Origin: Microbacterium sp. HD4P20
Lineage (GTDB): Bacteria; Actinomycetota; Actinomycetes; Actinomycetales; Microbacteriaceae
Direction of reading: 5' to 3'
Length of the DNA stretch: 57,467 nt
Assembly: GCF_019449275.2 (NCBI RefSeq)
Contig: NZ_JAHZQZ020000013.1
Location: 1-57,467, forward strand
The position numbers and the translations under genes were made by a program. Positions 24,581 to 33,679 of the stretch are shown in pieces. Each line of letters starts with the position of its first letter. Position 1 is the first letter of the stretch. The notes under the pieces are model-generated. The model worked only from the letters and a program-made list of their open reading frames with translations. It ran no database searches and had not been told where the DNA came from.

Positions 24581-26104
24581 ATGACCGACGTCATCCCTCT
24601 CCAGGACCCCAAGTCGCGCTATCGCATCGAGCCCACCGTCCTGCAGGCGCTACGCAGCCCCCGCGTCCTCACCCGTGAGGTCCTCGCCGGCCTCGTCGTG
24701 GCCATCGCGCTGATCCCAGAGGCCATCGCCTTCTCACTCATCGCCGGCGTCGACCCGCGCTTGGGATTGTTCTCCTCCTTCGTGATGGCAGTCGCCATCG
24801 CGTTCCTGGGCGGCCGCCCTGCAATGATCACCGCGGCGACCGGCGCGATCGCGCTGGTCATCGCCCCGGTCGCCCGTGAGTACGGAATGGACTACTTCAT
24901 CGCGACCGTTCTGCTCGGCGGTCTCATCCAGGTCGTCTTCGCTGCACTGGGTGTCGCGAAGCTGATGCGGTTCATCCCTCGCAGCGTGATGGTCGGCTTC
25001 GTGAACGCCCTTGCGATCCTGATCTTCATCTCGCAGTTCCCGCAGCTGGTCGACGTGCCGTGGCTGGTCTATCCGCTCGTGGTCGTCGGCCTGCTGATCA
25101 TGTACCTCATGCCCTTGCTGACGCGCGTCGTCCCGGCGCCGCTCATCGCGATCATCCTGCTCACCGCCGCCGCCGTGGTCTTCGGGCTCAACGTCCCCAC
25201 CGTGGGCGACCAGGGCGACCTCCCGCAGAGCCTCCCAGAGCTCTTCATTCCCAACGTGCCGTTGACCTGGGAGACGCTCACCATCATCGCGCCGTACGCG
25301 GCGGCGATGGCGGTCGTAGGCATCCTGGAGTCGCTGATGACCGCCAAGCTCGTCGACGACATCACCGACACCCACTCGCGCAAGACACGCGAGGCCTTCG
25401 GACAGGGCGCGGCGAACCTGCTCTCCGGGCTGTTCGGCGGGATGGGCGGCTGCGCGATGATCGGGCAGACCATGATCAATGTGAAGGCGTCCGGCGCGCG
25501 CACACGGATCTCGACTTTCCTCGCCGGCGTGTTCCTGCTGATCCTCGTGCTCGCACTGGGCGATATCGTCGCGGTCATCCCGATGGCGGCGCTTGTGGCG
25601 GTGATGATCGTGGTCTCGGTGGCGACATTCGATTGGCACAGCATCCACCCCGCCACCCTCAAGCGGATGCCCAAGAGCGAGACGCTCGTGATGCTCGTCA
25701 CCGTCGTCGTCACGGTGTGGACCCACAACCTCGCGGTCGGCGTCGGTGTCGGCGTCCTCGCGGCGATGATCGCTTTCGCCCGTCGCGTCGCCCACTTCGT
25801 CAGCGTCACCCGCAGGATCGACAAAGAGGCCTCGGTCCCGACCGTCCGCTACACCGTCGACGGCGAGCTCTTCTTCGCCTCCAGCAACGACCTCACCACC
25901 CAGTTCGAGTACTCTCACGACCCCGAGCGAGTCATCATCGACATGTCGCGCTCGCACATCTGGGACGCTTCGACCGTGGCGGCGCTGGATGCGATCGTCA
26001 CCAAATACGAGCACCACGGTAAGCGCGTCATCCTCGAAGGAATGAATGACGCCACCTCCCAGATGCACGGCCGGCTCAGCGGCGGGCTCGGCAACGGTCA
26101 CTGA
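24581..26104 (+). CDS. SulP family inorganic anion transporter with STAS domain
   Basis: The 507-residue membrane protein starts at ATG 24581 behind CCAGGAGC. It has the SulP/SLC26 core: VLAGLVVAIALIPEAIAFSLIAGVDPRLGLF, then GGRPAMITAATGAIALVIAPV, and about 12-14 helices. FGQGAANLLSGLFGGMGGCAMIGQT is the conserved central block. A short C-terminal STAS domain (ERVIIDMSRSHIWDASTVAALDAIV) follows and may regulate transport. Family members carry sulfate, bicarbonate or other anions; the ion cannot be read here. The gene is followed after 53 bases by RNase J and is divergent from a MerR gene. Confidence 0.93.
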   Translation: MTDVIPLQDPKSRYRIEPTVLQALRSPRVLTREVLAGLVVAIALIPEAIAFSLIAGVDPRLGLFSSFVMAVAIAFLGGRPAMITAATGAIALVIAPVAREYGMDYFIATVLLGGLIQVVFAALGVAKLMRFIPRSVMVGFVNALAILIFISQFPQLVDVPWLVYPLVVVGLLIMYLMPLLTRVVPAPLIAIILLTAAAVVFGLNVPTVGDQGDLPQSLPELFIPNVPLTWETLTIIAPYAAAMAVVGILESLMTAKLVDDITDTHSRKTREAFGQGAANLLSGLFGGMGGCAMIGQTMINVKASGARTRISTFLAGVFLLILVLALGDIVAVIPMAALVAVMIVVSVATFDWHSIHPATLKRMPKSETLVMLVTVVVTVWTHNLAVGVGVGVLAAMIAFARRVAHFVSVTRRIDKEASVPTVRYTVDGELFFASSNDLTTQFEYSHDPERVIIDMSRSHIWDASTVAALDAIVTKYEHHGKRVILEGMNDATSQMHGRLSGGLGNGH

Positions 26105-26157
26105 GTGACTTCCCGCTTTTCGACACCGCCGGCGTGACCGGCCACACAAAGGACAAC

Positions 26158-27837
26158 ATGCACCAACTCGACCTGCCACAGCCGCCGCCTCTCGTGGACG
26201 GCGGGGTGCGGATCTTCGCCCTCGGCGGCCTCGGCGAGGTCGGTCGGAACATGACCGTCTTCGAACACCGAGGGCGTCTGCTCATCGTGGACTGCGGAGT
26301 CCTGTTCCCCGAAGACATGCACCCCGGGATCGACGTGATCCTCCCCGATTTCACGGCGATCAGGGGTCGCCTCGACGACATCACCGCGGTTGTTCTCACC
26401 CACGGGCATGAGGACCACATCGGCGCACTGCCCTACCTGCTGCGTGAACGGGAAGATATCCCGATCGTCGGCTCGCGGCTGACCCTGGCGTTCGTCGCCG
26501 CGAAGCTCAAAGAGCACCGCCTCTCGCCGCCCATGATCGAAGTGGCCGAAGGCGACCGTCACGCGGCCGGTCCGTTCGACCTCGAGTTCCTGGCAGTGAA
26601 CCACTCGATCCCTGACGGGCTGGCGATCGCCATCCGCACCGACGCCGGTCTGATCCTGCATACCGGCGACTTCAAGATGGACCAGTTCCCGCTCGACGAC
26701 CGGATCACGGACCTCGCCGGCTTCGCGCATCTCGGCAAAGAAGGGGTCGATCTGTTCATGGTCGACTCGACCAACGCCGAGGTCCCCGGGTTCACGATCG
26801 GGGAACGGGACTTGATGCCCGCTATCGACGAGGTCTTCCGCACCGCCCCGCGGCGCATCATCGTCTCCAGCTTCGCCAGCCATGTGCACCGCATCCAACA
26901 GGTTCTCGATGCGGCGGAGCTCCATGGCCGGAAAGTCGCTTTCGTCGGCCGATCTATGGTCCGCAACATGGGCATCGCGGCCCAGTTGGGCTACCTGCGT
27001 GTGCCCGATGGGATCCTCGTCGACATGAAGGACCTTGAGAAGCTCCCGGCGGATCAGGTCGTCATGATCTGCACCGGATCGCAGGGAGAGCCGCTGGCGG
27101 CCTTGTCGCGGATGGCCAATCGCGAGCACGTCATCGAGATCGGCGATGGCGACACCGTGCTGCTGGCGAGCTCCCTCATCCCAGGGAACGAGAACGCCAT
27201 CTACCGGGTCATCAACGCGCTCACCCGGTGGGGCGCCAACGTCGTGCACAAGGGAAACGCGAAGGTCCACGTTTCGGGTCATGCCTCGGCGGGCGAGCTC
27301 GTCTACTGCTACAACATCATCCGACCGGCCAACGTCCTGCCGGTCCACGGGGAATGGCGGCACTTGACCGCGAATGCCGAGCTCGCCCGGCGCACCGGCA
27401 TCCCGCAGGAGAACGTCCTGGTCGCAGAGAACGGCGTCACCGTCGACCTGGTGAAGGGGCAAGCGAGGATCACGGGGAAGGTTGCGGCCGGCATGGTCTT
27501 CGTCGACGGCGTCACCGTCGGCGAGGGTTCTGAGGCCGCGATGCACGAACGGCGGCGGCTGGCGGAGGACGGCGGCGTCACCGTGCTCGCCATCCTCGAC
27601 ACCTCGACCGGAAAGCTCGCCGAGCCTGTCGAGTTCTTCGCGCACGGTCTGGTCCACGCGACGGAGTGGACAACCGCGGCCGTGCAGTCCATCGAGCAGG
27701 CGATGGCACGGGCCGGCAAGGACAAGAACCTCGATGCGGCGGAGCTGGAGCGACTTCTGGCTCGAACCCTTGCTCGCTTCATGGATCGGCGATACCGGAC
27801 CAAGCCCGTCATCACGGCGATCGTCGTCACCGAGTAG
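26158..27837 (+). CDS. rnj: Ribonuclease J
   Basis: The 559-residue protein has the usual RNase J length. ATG 26158 is preferred because it follows AAAGGAC; an upstream GTG at 26134 is less likely. It is a metallo-beta-lactamase/beta-CASP nuclease. The zinc motif H82-G-H84-E-D86-H87 is intact, with HTGDFKMD and the beta-CASP blocks SSFASHVHRIQQVLDAA, MICTGSQGEPLAALSRMA and HVSGHASAGEL. The C-terminal domain starts near VDGVTVGEG. RNase J has 5'-exo- and endonuclease activity in RNA decay and rRNA maturation. The core actinobacterial copy normally sits beside dapA; this one sits behind a SulP transporter and may be a second copy. Confidence 0.94.
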   Translation: MHQLDLPQPPPLVDGGVRIFALGGLGEVGRNMTVFEHRGRLLIVDCGVLFPEDMHPGIDVILPDFTAIRGRLDDITAVVLTHGHEDHIGALPYLLREREDIPIVGSRLTLAFVAAKLKEHRLSPPMIEVAEGDRHAAGPFDLEFLAVNHSIPDGLAIAIRTDAGLILHTGDFKMDQFPLDDRITDLAGFAHLGKEGVDLFMVDSTNAEVPGFTIGERDLMPAIDEVFRTAPRRIIVSSFASHVHRIQQVLDAAELHGRKVAFVGRSMVRNMGIAAQLGYLRVPDGILVDMKDLEKLPADQVVMICTGSQGEPLAALSRMANREHVIEIGDGDTVLLASSLIPGNENAIYRVINALTRWGANVVHKGNAKVHVSGHASAGELVYCYNIIRPANVLPVHGEWRHLTANAELARRTGIPQENVLVAENGVTVDLVKGQARITGKVAAGMVFVDGVTVGEGSEAAMHERRRLAEDGGVTVLAILDTSTGKLAEPVEFFAHGLVHATEWTTAAVQSIEQAMARAGKDKNLDAAELERLLARTLARFMDRRYRTKPVITAIVVTE

Positions 27838-27947
27838 TCGGGGGAGTGGCCCCTGGGTTCGGTTCTGCCTCGGCGTCACGCCTCGTCGACTGAGTGGAAG
27901 CGAAGCACGTGACGATCCTTCAGGATGTCGCGACTGAGGACAAAGAG

Positions 27948-28032
27948 CGGAGGATAGGGGATTCGAACCCCTGAGGGCTTGCACCCAACACGCTTTCCAA
28001 GCGTGCGCCATAGGCCACTAGGCGAATCCTCC
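27948..28032 (-). tRNA. tRNA-Ser (anticodon GGA)
   Basis: The 85-base gene on the minus strand has the acceptor stem GGAGGAT/ATCCTCC, anticodon stem CACGC/GCGTG with loop TTGGAAA (anticodon GGA), a long variable arm typical of Ser, and the T-loop sequence GGTTCGAATCC. The discriminator base is G as expected for Ser. CCA is not encoded. Confidence 0.96.
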
Positions 28033-28072
28033 AGCAGCCCCGGAGGGCCGTCGACCATCCTACCCGACGCGA

Positions 28073-30382
28073 CTACTGCGCCTTCACGGGCGCGTTGCCC
28101 GCGTATACGCTGCCCGGCCGGATCACGAGCGAGCGCGGCGCGAGCAGTGCCAGGATCCTGCGTGCGGGCGGAACCGACGCCAGCAGCGCGACCCTGACGG
28201 ATGCCGCGGCCTCGGCAGCGGTATCTCCGATCCAGTACGACCGGGTGCCGGCACGCGAGTAGCTGACGCGCTCGATCGCGATGAGGACCACGTTCATCTC
28301 TGCCGCAGGCACGCCGTGCTCGGTGATGAGTCGCTGCGCGAACGCGCGAGGCGACTCGCTGGAGGGAACGGGGATGCCGACATCGATCGCGGCATCCTGA
28401 ACCGACTGCCACGCCGCGGCGGCATCGCCCCGGCGTGCGGCCGTGTCGAGCTGCCGACGGCGAAGCTCCCGGACAAGCAGCGGCAGCGACAGCACCACCA
28501 GGATCAGCACGGCCACACCGAACAGCGGCAGCGGATCGGCTTCGGTGCCGCCCCGCCCGCTCGCGGTGCCGCCGCCCTGCGCATCGGGGGTCTCTTCGTC
28601 GAGGCCCGTCGGCGCAGACGGTGTCGGCGTCGACAGCGGGGACGTCGTGGCCGGATCATCGATCTGACCGGGGAGTGTCGCGGCGGGCGAGAACGAGGTG
28701 GGAACGCCGAGCCCGGATGTCGGCTCGAACGCGACCCATCCGATTCCGTCGAAGTGCACCTCCGGCCATGCGTGCAACTGCGAGCTGCCGACCGAGTACA
28801 CCGGCTGTGAGTCGATCGCATCGGTCGTGGGCTCGCCCGGAAGGTAGCCGACGACGATGCGCGAGGGCATGTTGAGCGTGCGGGCCATGAGCGCGAAGGC
28901 CGATGCGAAGTGGATGCAGTACCCCTCGCGCTGCTCGAGGAACTGGGCGACCGCTTCGGCGCCGCTGCCGTCGAAGCCTTCCTCGACCGGTGCTTCGAGC
29001 GAGTAGCCGAAGTCGCTGCCTCGGAACCAGCGCTGCAGTGCGGTGAGACGGTCGTAGTCGTTCGTGGCCTCGGCGGTCACCTGCGCTGCGAGCTCGGCGA
29101 TGATGGGCGGCGTGTCGGGCGGCAGCTCGGTCGTCTCGTCGCGCACCTGATCCCCGTCACCCGCGGCGCGCGCGCGGATCTGCTCGAGTGTCGGGCGGGG
29201 AACGGTCGAGACCACGTCATAGGACTGGCCCTGCGTGGAGCTGGCCCGTGCGACGATCGTGCGGTTGTAGGGCACGGCGGCCCACGCGCCGTCGAGTCCG
29301 TCGACGCTCACCGCCGGGAACGGCACGGGAGCCCAGGGAGACTCGAGGTTGACCACGTCGACCGAGGTGAGGTACTCGGTGACGCGGATATCGGGGTCGA
29401 CGGTGACGCCGCCGAGGGCACGCTCGCCCTCGAGGGCCACGCTCTGCCCGCCGTCGGGTTCCCACGTGCCTCCGTCGAATTGCGAGAGGGTCGTCGCCCG
29501 CAGGTATGGCACGGTCGCTGAGTCGGTGCGCACCCGCAGCACCTCGACTTCCTGCGGGCGGCGCAGATCGTCGCCCAGTTGCAGCGTCGCGTCGATACCC
29601 GGCCCCGGGCCCATGCCCGAGCCGGCTCGGGCCACCGGTTGCGGCAGCATCGGCGTCGCCACCACAGCGACGACGATGGCGATCGCGGCGATGCCGAGCG
29701 CGGTCGCCGGCACGCCGGCGCTGCGCTCGGCCTCCTGCTCGACCGGCTTCTCGCGCGAGCGCGTCTCGGCTCGTATGAGGAAGAGGATCGTGACGGCGAG
29801 GAAGACGAACCCGATCAGGTCCACCTCGCTGGGCACGGCGATCGCGGGGATGAGGGAGACCGCGACGATGCCGACGGCGGCCAGCAGCGGCATCCGTGCT
29901 GTCACGACCACATGGTCGATGACGATGGTGAGAAGCCCCATGGCGCCCACCACGACGAACGCCAGCGCCGTCGACGGCTCGAGGGGCGCGGCCCCCAGCG
30001 TGATCTCTTGCATCGCGCCTTCGACGAGCGGCGGGACGGCGCGGAAGGTGTCGAGGCTCGGGATGACCCACAGAAGAGCGGTGTCACGCAGGAACACAAG
30101 CGTCATGAAGACGATCCAGATCGCTGCCTCGATGAGGGTCACCGCGACCGCGGGCAGGCGGAACCGGCGTGCCTGGTATCCGGCCGCGAGAACGAGCACC
30201 GACAGCACCAGGGAGCCGATCAGCCACGCGCCCGACTCCACGACACGGGTCACCGGCAGCAGTGCGGCCATCAGCGCCGTGAGCACGGCCGAGGCGAGGA
30301 GGCGCTCGCCTCCTCGCCTCGGCCTGCCGGTCGCACCGCTGCCGGCGCGGTCGCCGCGCGCCGACGCGCTAAGCGAGGACAT
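28073..30382 (-). CDS. Transglutaminase-like membrane protein (TgpA/DUF3488 type)
   Basis: The 769-residue protein starts at ATG 30382, overlapping the DUF58 gene by 14 bases. Residues 25-215 hold about six membrane helices, as in DUF3488. A periplasm-facing domain contains the transglutaminase-like core: Cys in EQREGYCIHFASAFALMARTLNMPSRIVVGYLPGE, His in SSQLHAWPEVHFDGIGWVAFEPT, and a following Asp. A Thr/Pro linker, another helix (LPLFGVAVLILVVLSLPLLV) and a DUF4129-like tail end the protein. With the upstream DUF58 and MoxR genes it forms a common three-gene operon thought to act in envelope protein assembly or processing. The substrate is unknown. Confidence 0.92.
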   Translation of the reverse strand: MSSLSASARGDRAGSGATGRPRRGGERLLASAVLTALMAALLPVTRVVESGAWLIGSLVLSVLVLAAGYQARRFRLPAVAVTLIEAAIWIVFMTLVFLRDTALLWVIPSLDTFRAVPPLVEGAMQEITLGAAPLEPSTALAFVVVGAMGLLTIVIDHVVVTARMPLLAAVGIVAVSLIPAIAVPSEVDLIGFVFLAVTILFLIRAETRSREKPVEQEAERSAGVPATALGIAAIAIVVAVVATPMLPQPVARAGSGMGPGPGIDATLQLGDDLRRPQEVEVLRVRTDSATVPYLRATTLSQFDGGTWEPDGGQSVALEGERALGGVTVDPDIRVTEYLTSVDVVNLESPWAPVPFPAVSVDGLDGAWAAVPYNRTIVARASSTQGQSYDVVSTVPRPTLEQIRARAAGDGDQVRDETTELPPDTPPIIAELAAQVTAEATNDYDRLTALQRWFRGSDFGYSLEAPVEEGFDGSGAEAVAQFLEQREGYCIHFASAFALMARTLNMPSRIVVGYLPGEPTTDAIDSQPVYSVGSSQLHAWPEVHFDGIGWVAFEPTSGLGVPTSFSPAATLPGQIDDPATTSPLSTPTPSAPTGLDEETPDAQGGGTASGRGGTEADPLPLFGVAVLILVVLSLPLLVRELRRRQLDTAARRGDAAAAWQSVQDAAIDVGIPVPSSESPRAFAQRLITEHGVPAAEMNVVLIAIERVSYSRAGTRSYWIGDTAAEAAASVRVALLASVPPARRILALLAPRSLVIRPGSVYAGNAPVKAQ

Positions 30383-31634
30383 GCCGCGTTCCCCGGCCGA
30401 CGGCGTTCCCCCACGCGACGCCGAGGTCGGCGTCGGGGTCGATCGCGGCGATGTTCCAACCGTGATCGGCCGCGCGATCGAGCGCATCGCCGACCGGCGC
30501 CGCAGCGAGCACCAGCGGCAGCGTGCTGTGATGGGCGACAGGACCGATGGCGTCCGCATCGGCGGGGTCGAACCTGCCCACCACGAGCACGACCGGACCC
30601 GTGGACACCCCGGCGAACAGGCGCGACAGCCGCGGCAGACTGTCGTCGCGCCGCGCTGTCACGGTCGCGAACTGCACGAGCATCGCCTCGACCTCGGCCA
30701 TGTCGCCGCCGTCGATCCGCTCCGCGAATCCTGCAACGCCGTGAAGCGGTGTGCCGTCGCTGTCGAGCACCTCGACCGCATAGCCGTCGCGCACGAGCCG
30801 CGAGACGGCGGACACGCATGCCGACACGCCCGTCTCGAACCCCGGATCGGCACCCGGAGTCTGGAGGGCGTCGATCGACCAGCGCAGCGCCGCGCGGTCG
30901 AGAATGACCGTCGCCTCCGGCGTGGACTCCTGCTCTTCCTGTCGCACCATGAGCGTGTCGCGGTGCGCGGTCGCCCGCCAGTGGATGCGGCGCATCGAAT
31001 CGCCCGGCGCATACGGCCGCGCCACGAGATTGTCGGCACCCTGTCCCAGATGGTTCGTCGTGGCGTGCAGCGTACCGCCGGTGGCTCCGGCGTAGTCGAC
31101 GAGCGGTGACAGCTCGGTCACGGCCGGCGCCACGGTGACCAGCGTCCGTCGCCCGAACACCATCGTGCGCCGGGCGAGGCCGAACGGATCGGTCGAGCGC
31201 ACGGTGAGCGGTCCGAGCGGATGCACCCCGCGCCGGGCGCCGGTGACCGAGTACGCCAGATCCACGACCCGCTCGCCGCCGCGCAGACCTGAGCCCAGCG
31301 CCGGGAAGGCGCCCTCGGCACGCCCGCGGAGCCCTTCGGGCAGGGTGTCCTGCCAGAGGCCGGGGGGAGTGGGCACCGCCGTGCGCACCGCGACCCGCAC
31401 CGACACGGTCGTCTCGCGACCGACCGCCACGACGTCGGGTACCAGCGAGCGGGTCACGACGTCCGAGCGGCGCCCGACGTAGAGCGAGCCGACGCTGGCG
31501 GCGACGACGGCCAGCAGGAGGATGCCGAAGTACATCAGTTCGCTGATCCCGACTTCGTTCGCCACGATGAAGCACAGCACCCCGAGCAGGACCGCCCCCG
31601 TTCCTCGGACGGTCAGTGGCCACAGGCGTCTCAT
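30369..31634 (-). CDS. DUF58 domain-containing protein
   Basis: The 421-residue protein begins with two membrane helices (GTGAVLLGVLCFIVANEV and LMYFGILLLAVVAASVGSLYV). It then has a beta-rich part and the DUF58 signature ARPYAPGDSMRRIHWRATAHRDTLMVRQEE near residue 205. This region resembles a von Willebrand A-like fold. DUF58 proteins are encoded with MoxR ATPases and are thought to be their partners. It lies between moxR (7-base gap) and the transglutaminase gene (14-base overlap). Confidence 0.92.
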   Translation of the reverse strand: MRRLWPLTVRGTGAVLLGVLCFIVANEVGISELMYFGILLLAVVAASVGSLYVGRRSDVVTRSLVPDVVAVGRETTVSVRVAVRTAVPTPPGLWQDTLPEGLRGRAEGAFPALGSGLRGGERVVDLAYSVTGARRGVHPLGPLTVRSTDPFGLARRTMVFGRRTLVTVAPAVTELSPLVDYAGATGGTLHATTNHLGQGADNLVARPYAPGDSMRRIHWRATAHRDTLMVRQEEQESTPEATVILDRAALRWSIDALQTPGADPGFETGVSACVSAVSRLVRDGYAVEVLDSDGTPLHGVAGFAERIDGGDMAEVEAMLVQFATVTARRDDSLPRLSRLFAGVSTGPVVLVVGRFDPADADAIGPVAHHSTLPLVLAAAPVGDALDRAADHGWNIAAIDPDADLGVAWGNAVGRGTRHVLA

Positions 31635-31641
31635 CAGGCCC

Positions 31642-32667
31642 TCACTGACGTGCGGCGATGGGTACGCGGACGCCGGCCGCGATGCGTTCGAGGATCGTCG
31701 TGATCGCGTCCGCAGCGGTGCGCGCCCGCGCGCCGCCGGCCGACCGCGTCGGGATCAGGCGGTGAGCGAAGACTGGCACGAGAAGGGCTGTCACGTCGTC
31801 GGGGATGACGAACGCGCGGCCGTCGAGGGCGGCCCACACCTTGGCGGCCCGGATCAGCTGCAGAGTCGCGCGAGGGCTGGCACCCAGGCGCAGGTCGGTG
31901 TGAACCCGGGTGGCCTGCGACAGCGCCACTGCGTAGTCCTCGATCGCCGGGGCGACGTGCACGGCACGCGCCCACGCGATGAGGTCCGACACCTGATCGG
32001 CCGAGACGACGGCGGCGAGCTGATCGAGCGGGTTCACGGTGTCGCGCTGGCGCAGCATGAGCGCCTCGGATCGGGCATCCGGGTACCCCATCGAGATCCG
32101 CATCATGAACCGGTCGCGCTGGGCTTCGGGCAGCGCGTAGGTGCCTTCCATCTCGAGCGGGTTCTGCGTCGCGACGACCAGGAACGGCTCCGGCACGAAG
32201 TGGGTGCGTCCGTCGACCGTGACCTGGCGTTCCTCCATGGCCTCCAGCAGTGCGGACTGCGTCTTGGGCGAGGACCGGTTGATCTCGTCGGCGATCACGA
32301 TGTTCGCGAAGATCGCCCCGGGCTTGAACTCGAACTCCCGATCGACGGGGTTGAACACGCTCACTCCGGTGACGTCGCCGGGCAACAGGTCCGGCGTGAA
32401 CTGGATGCGGCGCACCGTCGCGTCGACGGAGGTGGCAAGGGCCCTCGCAAGCATCGTCTTGCCGACACCGGGCACGTCCTCGATCAGCAGATGTCCCTCG
32501 GCGAGCAGGCACACCAGAGCGCTCCGCACGGCTTCGGGCTTGCCGTCGATGACCTTGCCGACGGAGCCGAGGATCGCATCGGTGACGCGGGCGAAGGCCT
32601 CGGTCGTGAGTGCCCTCGACGTTGCGGGCACGTCGGGCTCGGCATCCGTCATCGCGGTATCGACCAT
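31642..32667 (-). CDS. moxR: MoxR family AAA ATPase
   Basis: The 341-residue ATPase starts at ATG 32667 behind CAGGAGG. The Walker A motif is GVGKTMLARAL, Walker B is NIVIADEINR, and SSPKTQSALLEAMEERQVTVDG with PFLVVATQNPLEMEGTYALPEAQRDRF contains sensor 1 and the arginine finger region. The lid domain carries SPRATLQLIRAAKVWAALDGR, a MoxR hallmark. MoxR ATPases act as chaperones with DUF58 or VWA proteins, which are encoded next. Confidence 0.95.
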   Translation of the reverse strand: MVDTAMTDAEPDVPATSRALTTEAFARVTDAILGSVGKVIDGKPEAVRSALVCLLAEGHLLIEDVPGVGKTMLARALATSVDATVRRIQFTPDLLPGDVTGVSVFNPVDREFEFKPGAIFANIVIADEINRSSPKTQSALLEAMEERQVTVDGRTHFVPEPFLVVATQNPLEMEGTYALPEAQRDRFMMRISMGYPDARSEALMLRQRDTVNPLDQLAAVVSADQVSDLIAWARAVHVAPAIEDYAVALSQATRVHTDLRLGASPRATLQLIRAAKVWAALDGRAFVIPDDVTALLVPVFAHRLIPTRSAGGARARTAADAITTILERIAAGVRVPIAARQ

Positions 32668-32807
32668 CGAGGCCTCCTGTTCCGCCCGCTGGCGCGGATC
32701 GGTCGGCGGGTGGCGCGGGCTTCGTCGCCCACGGCTCGATCCTAACCGCGGCAGTGGCGGGCCGGCACTGGGAGAACCCTGGGGACGACCGGCACTGTGG
32801 GAGTGGT

Positions 32808-32813
32808 TAGAAT
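32808..32813 (+). promoter_or_regulatory. -10 element of the SRP RNA gene
   Basis: TAGAAT lies six to seven bases before the predicted 5' end of the SRP RNA. No convincing -35 element is seen. Confidence 0.6.
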
Positions 32814-32819
32814 GGACGC

Positions 32820-32907
32820 AGCTCTCCGCGAGACGGCATCCAGGCCAAATCCCCCAGGACGGAAACGTAGCAAGGGTAACCGGGCTCTGCCGGGTTCGCG
32901 GAGAGTC
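32820..32907 (+). ncRNA. ffs: Signal recognition particle RNA, small bacterial type
   Basis: The conserved SRP domain IV is plain: GGCC..., CCCCAGGAC, GGAAACGTAGCAAGGGTAAC, CGGGCTCTGCCGGG. The closing stem pairs CTCTCCGCGA (32822-32831) with TCGCGGAGAG (32896-32905). Domain IV binds Ffh and carries out co-translational targeting. The RNA is about 88 bases, the small 4.5S-type. It ends in TCTTACTTTT, whose TTA is also the stop codon of the convergent NUDIX gene. The exact ends are inferred. Confidence 0.95.
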
Positions 32908-33588
32908 TTACTTTTGGTCGGGCGACACGGCGAAGGGGCCGTCCAGCACCGCCCACTGCAGCAGCATGATCGTCTTGGCATCCTGGATCCGGCCGTCCCG
33001 CACCATCGCCAGCGCCTCGTCGATCCCCAGTTCGAGCAGCTCGATGTGCTCGCCCTCGTCGGCCAGGCCGCCGTGGTCGGCGCGGCGGCGGGCGCCGTCG
33101 AACGAGGCGGCGAAGAAATGGATCCGCTCGGTCACCGATCCCGGACTCATGTACACGTCCCAGACGTGCTCGAGCTCGCCGATCTCGACGCCGGTCTCTT
33201 CGGCTGCTTCGCGACGGATCGCGGTGGCAGGATCGTCGTCATCGAGCAGGCCGGCGGCCGTCTCGATGAGCATGCCGTCGGCGTGGCCGTTGACATAGAC
33301 CGGATAACGGAACTGCCTGGTCAGCAGTACCGTCCGCCGGCGCGGGTCGTAGAGCAGCACCGTTGCGCCGTTGCCGCGATCGTAGGTCTCGCGCTGTTGC
33401 CTCTCCCACGTACCGGAGGGTCCGCGATACTCCAGGGTGGTGCGGCGCAGCACGTGCCAGCCGGCCGCGAGCAGTTCGACGTCGGTCACGCGCACGTCCG
33501 GATTGCCGGTCAGATCGCGACCGGCCAGGTTCAGGCCGGTGCGGCCGCGGTGGTCCGGAGTATCGATCCCGGGGCGGGGAGCAGTCAT
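32908..33588 (-). CDS. NUDIX hydrolase, NudK/ADP-ribose pyrophosphatase-like
   Basis: The 226-residue enzyme starts at ATG 33588, seven bases after a -10 hexamer. The NUDIX box is AAGLLDDDDPATAIRREAAEETGVEIGE; the usual first Glu is replaced by Asp, while REAAEETG is intact. The segments VLLTRQFRYPVYVNGHADGMLIE and SPGSVTERIHFFAASFDGARR resemble GDP-mannose and ADP-ribose pyrophosphatases of the NudK type. It should hydrolyse a nucleoside diphosphate linked to a sugar, but the substrate is open. Its stop codon abuts the 3' end of the SRP RNA gene on the other strand. Confidence 0.92.
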   Translation of the reverse strand: MTAPRPGIDTPDHRGRTGLNLAGRDLTGNPDVRVTDVELLAAGWHVLRRTTLEYRGPSGTWERQQRETYDRGNGATVLLYDPRRRTVLLTRQFRYPVYVNGHADGMLIETAAGLLDDDDPATAIRREAAEETGVEIGELEHVWDVYMSPGSVTERIHFFAASFDGARRRADHGGLADEGEHIELLELGIDEALAMVRDGRIQDAKTIMLLQWAVLDGPFAVSPDQK

Positions 33589-33595
33589 GGACGGG

Positions 33596-33601
33596 AGTGT
33601 A
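33596..33601 (-). promoter_or_regulatory. -10 element of a leaderless promoter (NUDIX gene)
   Basis: TACACT on the minus strand lies seven bases before the ATG at 33588. Confidence 0.55.
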
Positions 33602-33667
33602 TCCGGGCCCTTCCTATGCGGTTGCTGTGCAGGAGCGGTCGCTCGGTGACCGCGTCGGGCGCGCCCG

Positions 33668-33673
33668 TAGGCT
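33668..33673 (+). promoter_or_regulatory. -10 element of a leaderless promoter (pta)
   Basis: TAGGCT lies six bases before GTG 33680. This spacing favours GTG 33680 over the adjacent GTG 33677 as the start. Confidence 0.6.
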
Positions 33674-33679
33674 GGGGTG

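Noticed and set aside
27838..27947. A duplicated tRNA-Ser end marking an attachment site.
   Set aside because: No second copy of the tRNA 3' sequence was found in this gap or elsewhere in the window by eye.
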